DNA from: Tous-C4FEB sp044356555
GTDB lineage: Bacteria; Verrucomicrobiota; Verrucomicrobiia; Opitutales; Opitutaceae
Direction of reading: 5' to 3'
DNA: 64,000 bases
Assembly (NCBI GenBank): GCA_044356555.1
Contig: JBIKWB010000003.1
Coordinates: 1-64,000 of the forward strand
Shown: one piece after another, positions 17,801 to 26,910 of the stretch
Position numbering within the stretch: the stretch's first letter is position 1
Layout of the letters: each line of letters opens with the position of its first letter
Translations under genes and position numbers: made by a program
The notes under the pieces: generated by a model
The model's database searches: none
What the model saw: only the letters and a program-made list of their open reading frames with translations
Told to the model about the DNA's origin: nothing

Positions 17801-20800
17801 GAGAAAACACGCCAGCACTGGCCGGCTTCCAACTCAAGCTGTAGGGCGCAGTCGAAATCGAGCCGATAGAAATGCCATTCGCAAAAAACTGCACGCTGGC
17901 AACGGAGCCATCGGAATCATTAGCGGCCGCTGCAATGAGCACATTGTTCCCCAGGCTAAGATTGAGACCAGAGGTCGGACTGGACAGCGCAACCGTCGGA
18001 GCCGCGTTGGCTCCGATCGTAACCGTTACGGGCAGACTGGTTGTAACGTTACCCGTGTTATCGGTCGCTTGGGCAGTGATCGTGTAGACACCGGTTGATC
18101 CCGGGGTCCAATTGGGCGCAGCGTAGGGGGATGTTGCATCGGTGGATAGAATCGAACCGTTTACAAGAAACGCTACCTGGGAGATCGTGCCGTCGCTGTC
18201 TGCGGCATTTGCCGTGATGCTAATGCCGCTGCCCACGGTGTAACCACTGCCTGACGCCGGATTGGTCAGATTGACGGTTGGTGATGCCGAGGCGGCTACC
18301 ACGATTGAAACCGGAGCCGATGTCGTAACGTTCCCCAAGTTATCGGTGGCCAAAGCCGACAAGGTGTAAGTCCCCAGCGCAGTCGGTGTCCATGCTCCGA
18401 CGTAAGGAAATGAGGTGTCGGTCGACAAGGTCACCCCATTCACCAAAAATTGGACCCCTGTAATAAAGCCTCCGGTGGATGCTGCCGCCGCGGTGATTAC
18501 CTGCGGCAGATTCACACCGACCGAGCTGCCGGCCGCCGGGGCGGTGATACCGACCGTGGGAGCACTTCCCCCGCTTACTACTATGATTGAAACCGGAGCC
18601 GATGTCGTAACATTCCCCGAGTTATCGGTGGCCAAAGCCGACAAGGTGTAAGTCCCCAGCGCAGTCGGCGTCCATGCTCCGACGTAAGGAAATGAGGTGT
18701 CGGTCGACAAGGTCACCCCATTTACCAAAAATTGAACCCCTGTGATAAAGCCTCCGCTGGATGCTGCCGTCGCGGTGATTACCTGCGGCAAATTCACACC
18801 GACCGAGCTGCCGGCCGCCGGGGCGGTGATACCGACCGAGGGCCCACTTCCCCCGCTCACTGTAACCGAAATCGCGGCACTTGTGGTCCGGTTTCCCACA
18901 TTATCTGTCGCCACGGCAACGATCACATAAATTCCGGGTGAATTCGGGGTGAAAACAGCGTTGTAGGGGAAAGCGGTAGCCGTCCCCACGCTCACGCCGT
19001 TAGCGAAGAACTGCACGTTGCGAATTGTGCCATCAGCATCCGCCGCCGTTGCGAACAGAGAAGTAGCCGAATTAACCGGGAGCACCGAACCGCCTAAAGG
19101 TGAGGTCAGGGAGACGGTGGGCGCGCCGGCACTGACGACCGTAATCGTATTGGCTATAGTCGCCTGTGCGCCGTTGCTGCCCGTGGCCACAGCGGTCAGC
19201 GTAAACGTGCCTGCCGTAGCGGGTGTCCATTGCACGGTGTAAGGGAAACTGGTCGCCGAGCCAATCGGCACACCGTTGGCCGAAAAAAGCACATTGGTAA
19301 CGGTTCCATTGGTCAGGCTGGCCGTCGCGTTAATCGTTTGCGGGGTATTGACCGCGATTGAACTACCATCAGCCGGAGTGGAGATAGAAACAACCGGAGC
19401 GATCAGTCCGCCTCCGCCTCCACCTCCGCCTGACGGAGCATTGACTGTAACAGAAACGGCGGGCGAGGTTGCGTTAGTTCCCAGACTATCGGTCGCAATC
19501 GCAGTCAGACTGTAAGTGCCGGCGCTGGTTGGGGTCCAAGGAGCGCTGTACGGGGCGGTCGCATCACTTCCAAGAGAAACTCCGTTGGCTAGGAATTGGA
19601 CACTTGTAATGGTCGCTCCAGGCGTGGTCGCTGCTGCCGTCGCAGTGACCGTTTGTGCGGTGCCAACCGTGATGCTCGTGCCCGCCACGGGGCTTGTAAG
19701 GCCAACCGACGGTGCGGCATTCACTGTAACGCTGACATTCGAGGAAACGCCAAGATTGCCAAAACTGTCTGTCACAAGAGCACTAAGCACATACGTACCA
19801 ACAGCAGTCGGGGTCCAAGTCTGCGTATAGGGGAAGATCGCACTCGTGCCGAGGCTGGTTCCGTTAACAAAGAACTGAACCGTAGAAACGACGCCAACCG
19901 TCGTCGTTGCGCTGGCGGTGATTGGGACCGGAGTGTTGACCAAAATTGCAGTCGAGGTCCCGGGACTCGTGATCGTGACCGACGGCGCGGCGGAGGGATT
20001 GGGCAGAGTATTGATGCGGCGGTCGTGGAGAAACACGTCGCGAGCATTATTGCTGTCGTTATTCAGCAAATTCGTGGTGGTCACCGACAGGCCGGAGTTG
20101 TTCTCCGCATCCGAGGGCAACGCGACCCAACGCCCATCGGCGCTGATCACCGGATAAATATCAGAAGCGGCTGTGCTCTGCTGGCCCAAAATCCGCACCG
20201 TTTGGTAGCCGAACTTGTTTACGCTGACCATCGAGGTCGCAAGGTTTCCGGCAGTATCCAGTGTACCGGTGTTGTTCACGTCGCGGTCCATGACGTAGAT
20301 GTTGAGCGCCGAATTGAATGAACCGGCGATTACCACCGTGGGAGCGGAGGTGTAGCCGGTGCCGGGATTTGTAATGGTAAATCCAGTAATGAATCCCGCC
20401 GTGCAAGGTGTGGTGGAAAGTGTGGCCGTGGCCGCCGCACCGGAACCGGCAGAGTCGATAATCGTCACGATCGGGGCCGAACCGAATCCGACGCCGGCTG
20501 TGTTGAGGGTAATACTGGTGATGACACCGCCCAACACCGTCGCCGAGGCGGTGGCGCCAGCGCCGCCGCCGCTGATGATAACCGTGGGATTCACGTAACC
20601 GGCACCACCGGCTGTGACCGAGATCGAGGCCACCGGGAATCCCAGATTGGCAACAGCCTGAGCACCCGTTCCGCCGCCCCCGAGAAGCGCGACATTGGGA
20701 ACCGTAGAATAGTAAACGGCCGTGATACCGTTGGAGAAGGCCGTGCCCCCGCCAGGATTCGTAACAGTTACAGCCGTCACACCGCCGCCGCCGATCGTCG

Positions 20801-23800
20801 CCGCCGCCAATGTGCCGTATTGGCCACCCTCGTCGCCCGGCGTGATATTGTCCGTGATCGAAGCGAAGGTAACATAACGGCCCGTGGAGCTGATATTGGG
20901 GTTAAAGCTGCCGATGTTGAACGGCGCGATGGAAGGATCGATTCCCTGTCCACCCGAACTCGCCACGCTCAGCCGACTCGTCGTAGCCGAGACCCGGTCA
21001 TAGACGAAGACGTCAGAAACGTTGTTCGTATCCCCGACGACCAAATTCGTGGCCTCCGATCCGAACGCGATATAGCGACCGTCCGTTGTAATGGACGGAG
21101 CCCGACTGGCGCCACCCGCCGCGTTTCCGATGGATTGCACACCACCGGGACCGACACTGACTCGCGTCGTGGTGCCGGTCGTGAGATCCCGCAAAAATAT
21201 ATCGCGCAGGGCATTGGTGTCTCCATCGACGAGATTGTTGGCATCGGATTCAAAAGCGACATAGCGGCCGTCGCCACTGATGCTAGCTTGGAGACTGGCG
21301 CCATTGCCGGCGGTGCCGGCAGAGGACTGGCTAACGAGCGTCGTGGTGCCGAGCGTGCGGTCACGTACGTAGATGTGGGAAATTCCGGCGGCCGTGGTGC
21401 CGGCAATCAGATTGGTAGCAGACGATTCAAACACGAGGTAGCGGCCATCACCGGACATTGCCGGCCGGAAGGAGGATCCGTTGGACTGACCCCCGGCGGT
21501 GGAAACGCTTTGTCGCGCGATTGCACCCGTAATGGTGTCGACGACAAAAATATCAGAAAACGCATTCGTATCCCCAAGAATCAGATTGGTGGCCTCAGAG
21601 CTAAATGCGAGGAAACGGCCGTCGGCACTGAGCGCTGGATTATTTGAAGGAGCATTCGCCGGGGCGCCTTGCTGCGACACGTTCAGGCGCCGGACGGTAT
21701 TGTTCTGGCTGTCAAAAATGAAGATATCGCGCGTGCCGTTGCCGTCCCCGGTCACTAGGTTGGAAGCATCCGAGGCAAAGGCCGTGTAGCGGCCATCAGC
21801 GCTGAGGGACGGGTTGTCACTATATCCGTTGGCGGTCACCGCGCCGGTCGTGCTCGCAAGAGTCAGCGTCGGAAAGGTCGTCGGCAACAGGGCTATGCGG
21901 GTGGCATTGGTATCAAAATAGATGTTATTCCCATTTTCCAATAGATCGCCCTCAACCGCTTCATCCACCGCATCCAGTGCGTCGATCTTGGCCAAGACGT
22001 AGTAGGAGCCGGAAAAATTTCCCGGCATCAGTTGATTCCATGAGATCACGTGCGACAGACCGTCCGCGTTGACGGTTGAAGCTACGTCATGAAACGTAAG
22101 TTGAAAGTCATCCGCGTCGCCAAACTGCGGATTAGGCGACAACCGCACGCTGATACGGAAATAGGCGAAGCCACGCGACACAAACGGCACATTGGTCACC
22201 GCATTTGACGCGAGTTTGTTCGTGTAGGTGAGCGACATTGGCACCACCTCTCCCCCGCGATAAGCAACACTGGCCGGATAGCTCAGGCTGGTGATTCGCA
22301 GATCGGGTTTACCTGTAATGGATATCCCGCCCGTGGTCGTGAGCGTGCCGACCGAGATAGAATGGACCCCGCCCGATCCGCCGCCGGCGAGCGTAACCGC
22401 CGGAGCAGTGGAATAGCCAAAGCCCGGAGACCGGACTACCGGAGTTGCCCCCGAAACCGCCAAAGACGCAGTGGCCGTCGCGCCCGATCCGCCGCCGCCA
22501 TTGATGGAAACGGAGGGAGCGCTGGTATAGCCTGAACCAGCCGAAGTGACGGTGATCTTGGTAACCGTTCGTGAAACTTCGGCCGTCGCAGTGGCACCCG
22601 CACCGCCACCACCAGAAAAGGACACGGTGGGCGCCGAGGTGTAACCGGTGCCCGCTGAAGATAATGTTACAGCACCTACTCGAGTATTCAACGCCGCGGT
22701 TGCCGTCGCCCCGGTGCCGGTCGAATCGGTAATTGTGACGGTAGGGGGCGATGTGTAGCCGGATCCAGCACTAGTCAACGTGACCGCGGTGATCACACCA
22801 CCAACCTGGGTGGCCGTGGCTGCTGCCCCCGTGCCAGTTCCACTGATCGATACAACCGGAGCAGTATAACCCGTTCCACCAGCGGTGACTGTGAATGAAC
22901 CAACACCGACGACGAGACTGGCAGTTGCAGCGGCACCGCTACCGCCGCCGCCAGAGAAAGCCACCGTAGGCGCCGTCGCGTAGCCCGCTCCACCGCCAAC
23001 CACAGTGACAGCAGTTAGTGTAGTACTCACTTCCGCAGTGGCCGCAGCACCTGTACCACCACTAACATTATCAAAATTGACGGTAGGAGCCGAAGTATAA
23101 TTTGCGCCCGAAGAACCGACGGCTACTGCGGTGACGCCACCTGAAATAGCAAACGAGCCGGTTGCCCCCGTGCCACCTCCACCACCGGTAAAAACCACCG
23201 CCGGCGCGCTGGCATAACCCGTGCCGCCGCCAACAAGGGTTATGGTATTGATCGCGCCCGAAATCCTCGCGAGCGCGGTAGCCCCCGAGCCGCCACCACC
23301 GGTGAGCGCAACCACGGGAGCTGAGGTATATCCCGTTCCGGGGTTAGTGATGTGAATCGCAACAACGGCACCTGCCGCCACCACCGCTGTACCCGCCGCG
23401 CCCGTACCGCCGCCACCAGTGAAAGACACGGTGGGAACCGTCGCGTAACCTGAACCCAACGACGAGAGAACGATTTCGTTGACCGAGCCTGAAAGAGATG
23501 CCGTCGCCGTAGTCGCTGAAGTCGGTGAAAAATCGATCGTGCAATTGATCGAATAACTGCCGGCTTCGCTGTAGCTCAACGGAATGGTTCGATTCGTCGT
23601 GACCGTGACCGTGCCGCCACCTGACAAAATGCCAGCAGGAGGAATAGTGACTCTTGAGACCCCGAGATTGATTGGCGAATTCGTCGGACTGGTAAGCCTC
23701 AAGGTAACGTCCAGCGCACCTCCCCCAAATTCCTGCACCGCCTGGCCTCCCGGTGGAACTGGAGTCTGATTCGCAATCGTGATCGTAAAGGTAATCGTCT

Positions 23801-23924
23801 CTCCCGGTGCAGCCGAAGCACTGGTTGACACGCCGGTCACCGCCAACTGAGCGGCTGCGTGCGCCGCCGCCGTTGAGAACAGTGAAAGAAAGGTCGCTAG
23901 AACAAGGCGAAGGGAAAGTTTCAT
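14886..23924 (-). CDS. Giant secreted multidomain repeat protein, 3012 residues
   Basis: The signal peptide is MKLSLRLVLATFLSLFSTAA with cleavage near AHAAA. Rough domain order: an N-terminal beta domain (25-155); about ten roughly 38-residue repeats with the signature GSGYTSAPTVSF followed by a GGGGSGA run (155-530); a CARDB-like domain (KPDLRITSLSYPASV, 538-685); PD40/TolB-type propeller blades (SADGRYVAFESDANNLVDGD, 698-1291) with four more GSGY repeats inserted; thirteen Ig-like domains of about 90 residues (APTVSLTSPxxGS, TPTxAGTYxLTAxATD, 1308-2531); a further beta domain (2538-2735); and two copies of a C-terminal domain ending VEVYEVP. It starts 39 bases after the secretin stop and shares that operon. 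No enzyme motif was seen. A surface fibre, adhesin or pilus-associated protein is likely. Confidence 0.88.
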   Translation of the reverse strand: MKLSLRLVLATFLSLFSTAAAHAAAQLAVTGVSTSASAAPGETITFTITIANQTPVPPGGQAVQEFGGGALDVTLRLTSPTNSPINLGVSRVTIPPAGILSGGGTVTVTTNRTIPLSYSEAGSYSINCTIDFSPTSATTATASLSGSVNEIVLSSLGSGYATVPTVSFTGGGGTGAAGTAVVAAGAVVAIHITNPGTGYTSAPVVALTGGGGSGATALARISGAINTITLVGGGTGYASAPAVVFTGGGGGTGATGSFAISGGVTAVAVGSSGANYTSAPTVNFDNVSGGTGAAATAEVSTTLTAVTVVGGGAGYATAPTVAFSGGGGSGAAATASLVVGVGSFTVTAGGTGYTAPVVSISGTGTGAAATATQVGGVITAVTLTSAGSGYTSPPTVTITDSTGTGATATAALNTRVGAVTLSSAGTGYTSAPTVSFSGGGGAGATATAEVSRTVTKITVTSAGSGYTSAPSVSINGGGGSGATATASLAVSGATPVVRSPGFGYSTAPAVTLAGGGSGGVHSISVGTLTTTGGISITGKPDLRITSLSYPASVAYRGGEVVPMSLTYTNKLASNAVTNVPFVSRGFAYFRISVRLSPNPQFGDADDFQLTFHDVASTVNADGLSHVISWNQLMPGNFSGSYYVLAKIDALDAVDEAVEGDLLENGNNIYFDTNATRIALLPTTFPTLTLASTTGAVTANGYSDNPSLSADGRYTAFASDASNLVTGDGNGTRDIFIFDSQNNTVRRLNVSQQGAPANAPSNNPALSADGRFLAFSSEATNLILGDTNAFSDIFVVDTITGAIARQSVSTAGGQSNGSSFRPAMSGDGRYLVFESSATNLIAGTTAAGISHIYVRDRTLGTTTLVSQSSAGTAGNGASLQASISGDGRYVAFESDANNLVDGDTNALRDIFLRDLTTGTTTRVSVGPGGVQSIGNAAGGASRAPSITTDGRYIAFGSEATNLVVGDTNNVSDVFVYDRVSATTSRLSVASSGGQGIDPSIAPFNIGSFNPNISSTGRYVTFASITDNITPGDEGGQYGTLAAATIGGGGVTAVTVTNPGGGTAFSNGITAVYYSTVPNVALLGGGGTGAQAVANLGFPVASISVTAGGAGYVNPTVIISGGGAGATASATVLGGVITSITLNTAGVGFGSAPIVTIIDSAGSGAAATATLSTTPCTAGFITGFTITNPGTGYTSAPTVVIAGSFNSALNIYVMDRDVNNTGTLDTAGNLATSMVSVNKFGYQTVRILGQQSTAASDIYPVISADGRWVALPSDAENNSGLSVTTTNLLNNDSNNARDVFLHDRRINTLPNPSAAPSVTITSPGTSTAILVNTPVPITASATTTVGVVSTVQFFVNGTSLGTSAIFPYTQTWTPTAVGTYVLSALVTDSFGNLGVSSNVSVTVNAAPSVGLTSPVAGTSITVGTAQTVTATAAATTPGATITSVQFLANGVSLGSDATAPYSAPWTPTSAGTYSLTAIATDSLGTNATSPAVSVTVNAPSGGGGGGGGLIAPVVSISTPADGSSIAVNTPQTINATASLTNGTVTNVLFSANGVPIGSATSFPYTVQWTPATAGTFTLTAVATGSNGAQATIANTITVVSAGAPTVSLTSPLGGSVLPVNSATSLFATAADADGTIRNVQFFANGVSVGTATAFPYNAVFTPNSPGIYVIVAVATDNVGNRTTSAAISVTVSGGSGPSVGITAPAAGSSVGVNLPQVITATAASSGGFITGVQFLVNGVTLSTDTSFPYVGAWTPTALGTYTLSALATDNSGNVTTSAPVSIIVVSGGSAPTVGITAPAAGSSVGVNLPQVITAAAASTGGFITGVQFLVNGVTLSTDTSFPYVGAWTPTALGTYTLSALATDNLGNVTTSAPVSIVVAASASPTVNLTNPASGSGYTVGSGISITANAADSDGTISQVAFLVNGSILSTDATSPYAAPNWTPGSTGVYTITAQATDNTGNVTTSLPVTVTIGANAAPTVALSSPTSGLNLSLGNNVLIAAAANDSDGSVASVQFFANGISIGSISTAPYSLSWKPASAGVFSLTAVATDNAGNSTTSAAASVTVTGASAPIVSISNPVTGATFGVGTSVPLNAITSGGNGPISQVQFFVNGVSLAIDSAAPYNTIWSPNSAGTYSLLAVSTDNAGVSGTSTAVTVTISPNGAPSVTLVSPGTNLVVGLGTVVNLSATASDTDGTIANVRFLANGTLLATSATLPYRTNFTPTAAGIYTIVAQATDNAGNIADSVAQTITVLGGNVQIVTLNNPSADTSITADSSLLLSAGAAISSGTIARVEFYAGTTLLATKTAAPYTFVWRPAAIGSYAVRAVAFDGNGSGVSSSVSNVTVGPPLRTPGTYFVNLVNPANGSSVVAFRNITFIAGTNVPDSAEPQVDFYANGGIFETVTALPYQTTRNPTVPGSFEFYAVIRVGGAVYTSAPVTVTVLPNTPPVVALTAPSSGSTVNVGSVVTIKAAASDAEDSIDTVKFLVNGQVVSTSSAFPYSASWTPTSEGIYTLTAIAKDSQGSVGGNQTSSEAVYVRVTAPAASGGTGVVPDSVYAGSFQSIGETGKYAVITLAGKTATFIGYTTAGGVKTLFYPSLSLDATGGFSSGSALSARVNTTGVSGSLDANRLPFIGQVAFAGATRVASGLFTGNLANRNASTVAAIVGPDGSIMIYVADGAFSDAGAGAVDTAGNFNLSLAGGSRLVGKADPVTGFLNATLTGGPGGSVIGALASGGSFSDGTLRSLSTRGQVGTGANFLIAGFVVGGSAQKQVMVRAIAPTLGTVFGLSGALADSQLEIFNSSGSRIIANDNWATSTNASAIVSAAATVGAFPLTSGSLDSVILTTLAPGAYTAQVSGVGGRTGVALVELYDVDSVGPFSPQKVTSVSTRGVVGTGENNLIAGFQVSGSTSKLVLVRGIGPALSALNVAGALADPLLQIIRMDRGTRTVVRENDNWETGNDVTLVTDASTKVGVFPLRGGSRDAVILISLPPGTYSATVSGVGSTTGVGLVEVYEVP
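16330..20000 (-). repeat. Thirteen tandem Ig-like domain repeats within the giant gene
   Basis: Units of about 270-285 bp each encode one Ig-like domain with the pattern PxVxLTSPxxGSxxxVG, VQFxxNGxxLGT, PYxxxWTPTxAGTYxLTAxATDNxGNxTTS. Two adjacent units at 18304-18867 are almost identical in DNA; the others have diverged. Confidence 0.85.
18304..18867 (-). repeat. Recent 282-bp tandem duplication of one Ig-like domain
   Basis: Unit 18304-18585 and unit 18586-18867 differ at only about a dozen or so positions over most of their length (for example GTTCCCCAAG against ATTCCCCGAG). The unit equals exactly 94 codons, one domain, and keeps the frame. Confidence 0.9.
22340..23460 (-). repeat. Tandem GSGYTSAPTV repeats within the giant gene
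   Basis: About ten units of 37-39 codons each, every one with G-x-G-Y-x-x-x-P-x-V and a Gly-rich turn followed by GATATA. Four further units lie at 20315-20820 inside the propeller region. Confidence 0.82.
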
Positions 23925-23963
23925 GGTGTAGCCTGGTGATCGGACGTGGCGGTGGATGACCGG

Positions 23964-25796
23964 TTACTTCTTCGAGGACTTCTTTGCATCCTTAGGATCG
24001 ACCGGTTTCACGAACGGATCAGATCCATCGCGATAGCCGGGCAGGTCTTCGCGGCGCATATCCAGTTGCCGCACCTGTTCGGAACTGAAGAGCGCCTCGA
24101 TCGGAGCGCCTTCCGCACTGACGGTCTTGGCGGTGATAAAGATGATCAAATTGCTACTTTCTGCCGTTTTACTGTCAGACCGAAAGAGACGGCCCAGACC
24201 AGGAATCGAGCCCAGCAAAGGAACCTTGGTTTCACCCTTCGAGGTGGTGTTTTGGATAAGCCCGCCGATACCCATCGTATAACCGTCCTTGATCGAAATC
24301 TGGGTCGTCGCCTCGCGGGTGGCCACGATCGGATACTCGGCGCCCTGCGGTATCGTCACCGTGCCGGCAATGCTGCTGACGGTCGGCTTGACCGACAGTT
24401 TGATGAATCCGCGGTTGTTCACCTGCGGGGTTACTTCGAGACGAATGCCGATATCTTTCTCCGTAATTGTATAAGTGATGACGTTCGAAGCACCCGCCGC
24501 TCCACCCGAGATATTCGGCGTGGCAATAGGATACTTTTGACCGATCAAAATCGTCGCCGGGGTGTTATTGAGCGTCACAATCGTGGGATTGGACACCAGC
24601 TTGATACTGTTCTGCGATTGGAGGGCGCTCAGGACTAATTTGAATTCGTCTGCGGAAAAAACCGTGGAGAGAGCGCGCGTCGTGCCACCGGTGTTGGCGA
24701 GGGAATTCAACAGATTGAGCGCGTTCGACGAGCCGGTGGAATCGGAGTTGGTCGTGCCACTGGAGCTGGCCGTCCCGGCTGCGGTCGCCAGCGTCGAACT
24801 GTTCGTGAGCGCGCCGTTGCTGCCGGTCGACGAGGTGGACGTCACCGTTCCACCCGTGGAGGTCACATTTCCTGACGTGGTCGATCCACCCGTCTGACTA
24901 CTTGACCCGGACTGATTACTCGACCCGGAATTTGTGGTTGAACCTGTCGTCGCAGAACTGGATAGGCCCGTGGTACCGCTGTTCCCGGACCGTCCGTCGC
25001 TCCCCGTTTGCCCGCGTTCGCGACTAAATTCCCCCTGCAAAGGGCCGGCCCCCACCGTGTAGTTCGCAAGCGAGGACCAATTAACTCCGATGTTGCGCAC
25101 GTCGCGGTCGGTAACTTCGACAAACTTGGTCTCAATCATCACTTGGTCGGTCGCGCGGTCGAGTTGCTCGATAATCGGGCGAATCCGGTTCATCCGGGTC
25201 GGGCGTTCGGTGATCACCAACGCATTGCTCCGAGCATCGACCACAATTTTACCAATCGTCGCATCGACCAACGTGGTCAGCGTCGGCAAGAGATCTGCGG
25301 CCCGGGAATAGTTGACGACGAAGACCTCGGTCGAGACCGGCTCGATCTGCAGACTGTCGTTGCTGACGATCTTGATGATATTTCCCTCTTCGATGTAGGT
25401 GAAATTGATCGGGCTGAGCACGCTTTGAAAAATCTGCCGCCACGAAACATCGCGCAGCTTGATCGATGCTTTGCCCTGCAAAGCCTCCGGGATGATGATA
25501 TTCAGCTCAAAAAGATCGGCGACGTTGCGGACGATATTGCGCACATCTTCCTCGGGAAAATCGACGGAGAGCGTGTCGCGGCCCGAGGCGTCCGTGCTCT
25601 TCTTCGCCGTGCTGGGGGAGGGTTCTTCAGGTTTGATGACGACCCCGCCGGCGGGCGCAGAATCGGGAGTCTCGGTCGCCGCGGCGGGCGACGTAGGCGC
25701 GGCAGATGGTGTCGCGGGGGGAGTCTGGGCGGTGCCAGACATCGTGACGACAAACATGGCGGCGACGATGGCGAGGGAGCGGCGAAGAGTGGTCAT
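23964..25796 (-). CDS. Secretin (PilQ/GspD-type outer-membrane channel)
   Basis: This 610-residue protein would form the outer-membrane ring through which a type IV pilus or type II pseudopilus system works. It has a signal peptide (MTTLRRSLAIVAAMFVVTMS), a Pro/Ala linker, an N0/STN-like domain (TLSVDFPEEDVRNIVRNVAD through IIKIVSND), an N1 domain (VDARSNALVITERPTRM), and the C-terminal secretin domain (VSNPTIVTLNNTPATILIG, GIGGLIQNTTSKGETKVPLL). Between N1 and the secretin domain, about residues 255-365 are almost only Ser, Thr, Gly, Asn. The start overlaps the pilP-like stop by four bases, giving a coupled pilM-N-O-P-Q order. Confidence 0.93.
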   Translation of the reverse strand: MTTLRRSLAIVAAMFVVTMSGTAQTPPATPSAAPTSPAAATETPDSAPAGGVVIKPEEPSPSTAKKSTDASGRDTLSVDFPEEDVRNIVRNVADLFELNIIIPEALQGKASIKLRDVSWRQIFQSVLSPINFTYIEEGNIIKIVSNDSLQIEPVSTEVFVVNYSRAADLLPTLTTLVDATIGKIVVDARSNALVITERPTRMNRIRPIIEQLDRATDQVMIETKFVEVTDRDVRNIGVNWSSLANYTVGAGPLQGEFSRERGQTGSDGRSGNSGTTGLSSSATTGSTTNSGSSNQSGSSSQTGGSTTSGNVTSTGGTVTSTSSTGSNGALTNSSTLATAAGTASSSGTTNSDSTGSSNALNLLNSLANTGGTTRALSTVFSADEFKLVLSALQSQNSIKLVSNPTIVTLNNTPATILIGQKYPIATPNISGGAAGASNVITYTITEKDIGIRLEVTPQVNNRGFIKLSVKPTVSSIAGTVTIPQGAEYPIVATREATTQISIKDGYTMGIGGLIQNTTSKGETKVPLLGSIPGLGRLFRSDSKTAESSNLIIFITAKTVSAEGAPIEALFSSEQVRQLDMRREDLPGYRDGSDPFVKPVDPKDAKKSSKK

Positions 25797-26356
25797 GGTG
25801 ACTTGCTTCCGGATTTGATGGGACGGGTGATGGCCTCGCCATTGAGGCGAAGCGTAAAGGTGGTGAGATCGATCGCGGTCAATTCGAGCACGTGATCAAC
25901 TCCTGCATAAGTGACGGTGAACTTATCACCGGTTTTCACGAATCGACTTTGTAAGATGAGTCGCGGTTCGCCTCTGACCAACATCGATCCCGAAGGCCTG
26001 ATTTGCGAGGCGATCGCGGCGAGCTGTTCGCGGGCAGTGGCCCCGGGGCGTGGTGGTCCGGATCCGGCGGCAGCTGCCCCCGACTGGGCCCTTAGATTTG
26101 CGGCCGCCTGGTCGAACGCTCGCTGTTCCTCAGGATCAGGCTGATTGAAGGCCGCCGGATTGAACGGCAAAACAGAATCGCCCGCCAGAGGCACCGGTGC
26201 CGCGACCGAGGCGAATTTCTGGGCGAGTTCAACCATTGTCCGACGCTTCGCGGCGGGAGCAATATCCCCCGCTGGAGGCGCCTTTGCTGCGAACAACGGC
26301 GCTGTCAGCAGGACTAACAACAAGGATCGTTCAAAAACTCGCAGTCGGGTGTTCAT
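25793..26356 (-). CDS. PilP-like pilus assembly protein
   Basis: This 187-residue exported protein starts MNTRLRVFERSLLLVLLTAP and has a low-complexity Ala/Pro linker. Its C-terminal beta domain (SGSMLVRGEPRLILQSRFVKTGDKFTVTYAG, VLELTAIDLTTFTLRLNGE) resembles the HR domain of PilP/GspC proteins, which connect the inner-membrane PilN-PilO pair to the secretin. It lacks an obvious lipobox. Four-base overlaps on both sides place it between pilO and the secretin, exactly where pilP is normally found, so the assignment relies as much on position as on sequence. Confidence 0.7.
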   Translation of the reverse strand: MNTRLRVFERSLLLVLLTAPLFAAKAPPAGDIAPAAKRRTMVELAQKFASVAAPVPLAGDSVLPFNPAAFNQPDPEEQRAFDQAAANLRAQSGAAAAGSGPPRPGATAREQLAAIASQIRPSGSMLVRGEPRLILQSRFVKTGDKFTVTYAGVDHVLELTAIDLTTFTLRLNGEAITRPIKSGSKSP

Positions 26357-26910
26357 AGTTGGCCGAAGAGTTCCAGGGAGAGCGAAATCGTCACCGGGCC
26401 CGCTCGGTTTCCTGCGACCGTTGCGATACCCGCCGAGGTGGTCCGGGAGTAATGAAATCCGTTCTCTACGCGCCGAAGAAAGTCCATCGCCGTCAAATAC
26501 GAACCTTGGAACGAAAGCGTGAATCCGATTCCTCCCAAAGAAACTTTGGTACCCGGCTTGATGGGCGGAGCTGGGTTTTGGACAAGTGTCAGGAGCTTGA
26601 CCCCGGTTTCCGTTTCGAGCCGGTAAAAATACTGAAGATTCATCGCGAGCTCATTCCGCTTCGCGAACCGCTTCTCTACTTCAGTCCTCGCCTCTGTCAT
26701 CGCCGCAAGCTGCTCGAGCAGTTGGGCGGAGTTGTTTACATTGGCGATAAGACGCTCCCCTTCAGACACTTTCTCTTCAAGCAACTTCGCCGCCTCCGGC
26801 ACGAGGTCTAGTCGGAGATAAATTGCGACCCCCAGCAAGAGCACCAGCACTCCGCAGGCGACGCTGATGGGGTTCTTCTTGAGAAGCTCTAGTAATTGCT
26901 CGTTGCTCAT
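26353..26910 (-). CDS. PilO-like inner-membrane pilus assembly protein
   Basis: This 185-residue protein has a short cytosolic N-terminus, one membrane helix (PISVACGVLVLLLGVAIYL), a coiled-coil stretch (residues 38-75) and a ferredoxin-like periplasmic domain (VSLGGIGFTLSFQGSYLTAMDFLRRVE). This is the layout of PilO, which pairs with PilN to form the alignment complex. Overlapping ATGA junctions with both neighbours indicate tight coupling. Sequence identity to known PilO is probably low, so position supports the call. Confidence 0.75.
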   Translation of the reverse strand: MSNEQLLELLKKNPISVACGVLVLLLGVAIYLRLDLVPEAAKLLEEKVSEGERLIANVNNSAQLLEQLAAMTEARTEVEKRFAKRNELAMNLQYFYRLETETGVKLLTLVQNPAPPIKPGTKVSLGGIGFTLSFQGSYLTAMDFLRRVENGFHYSRTTSAGIATVAGNRAGPVTISLSLELFGQL

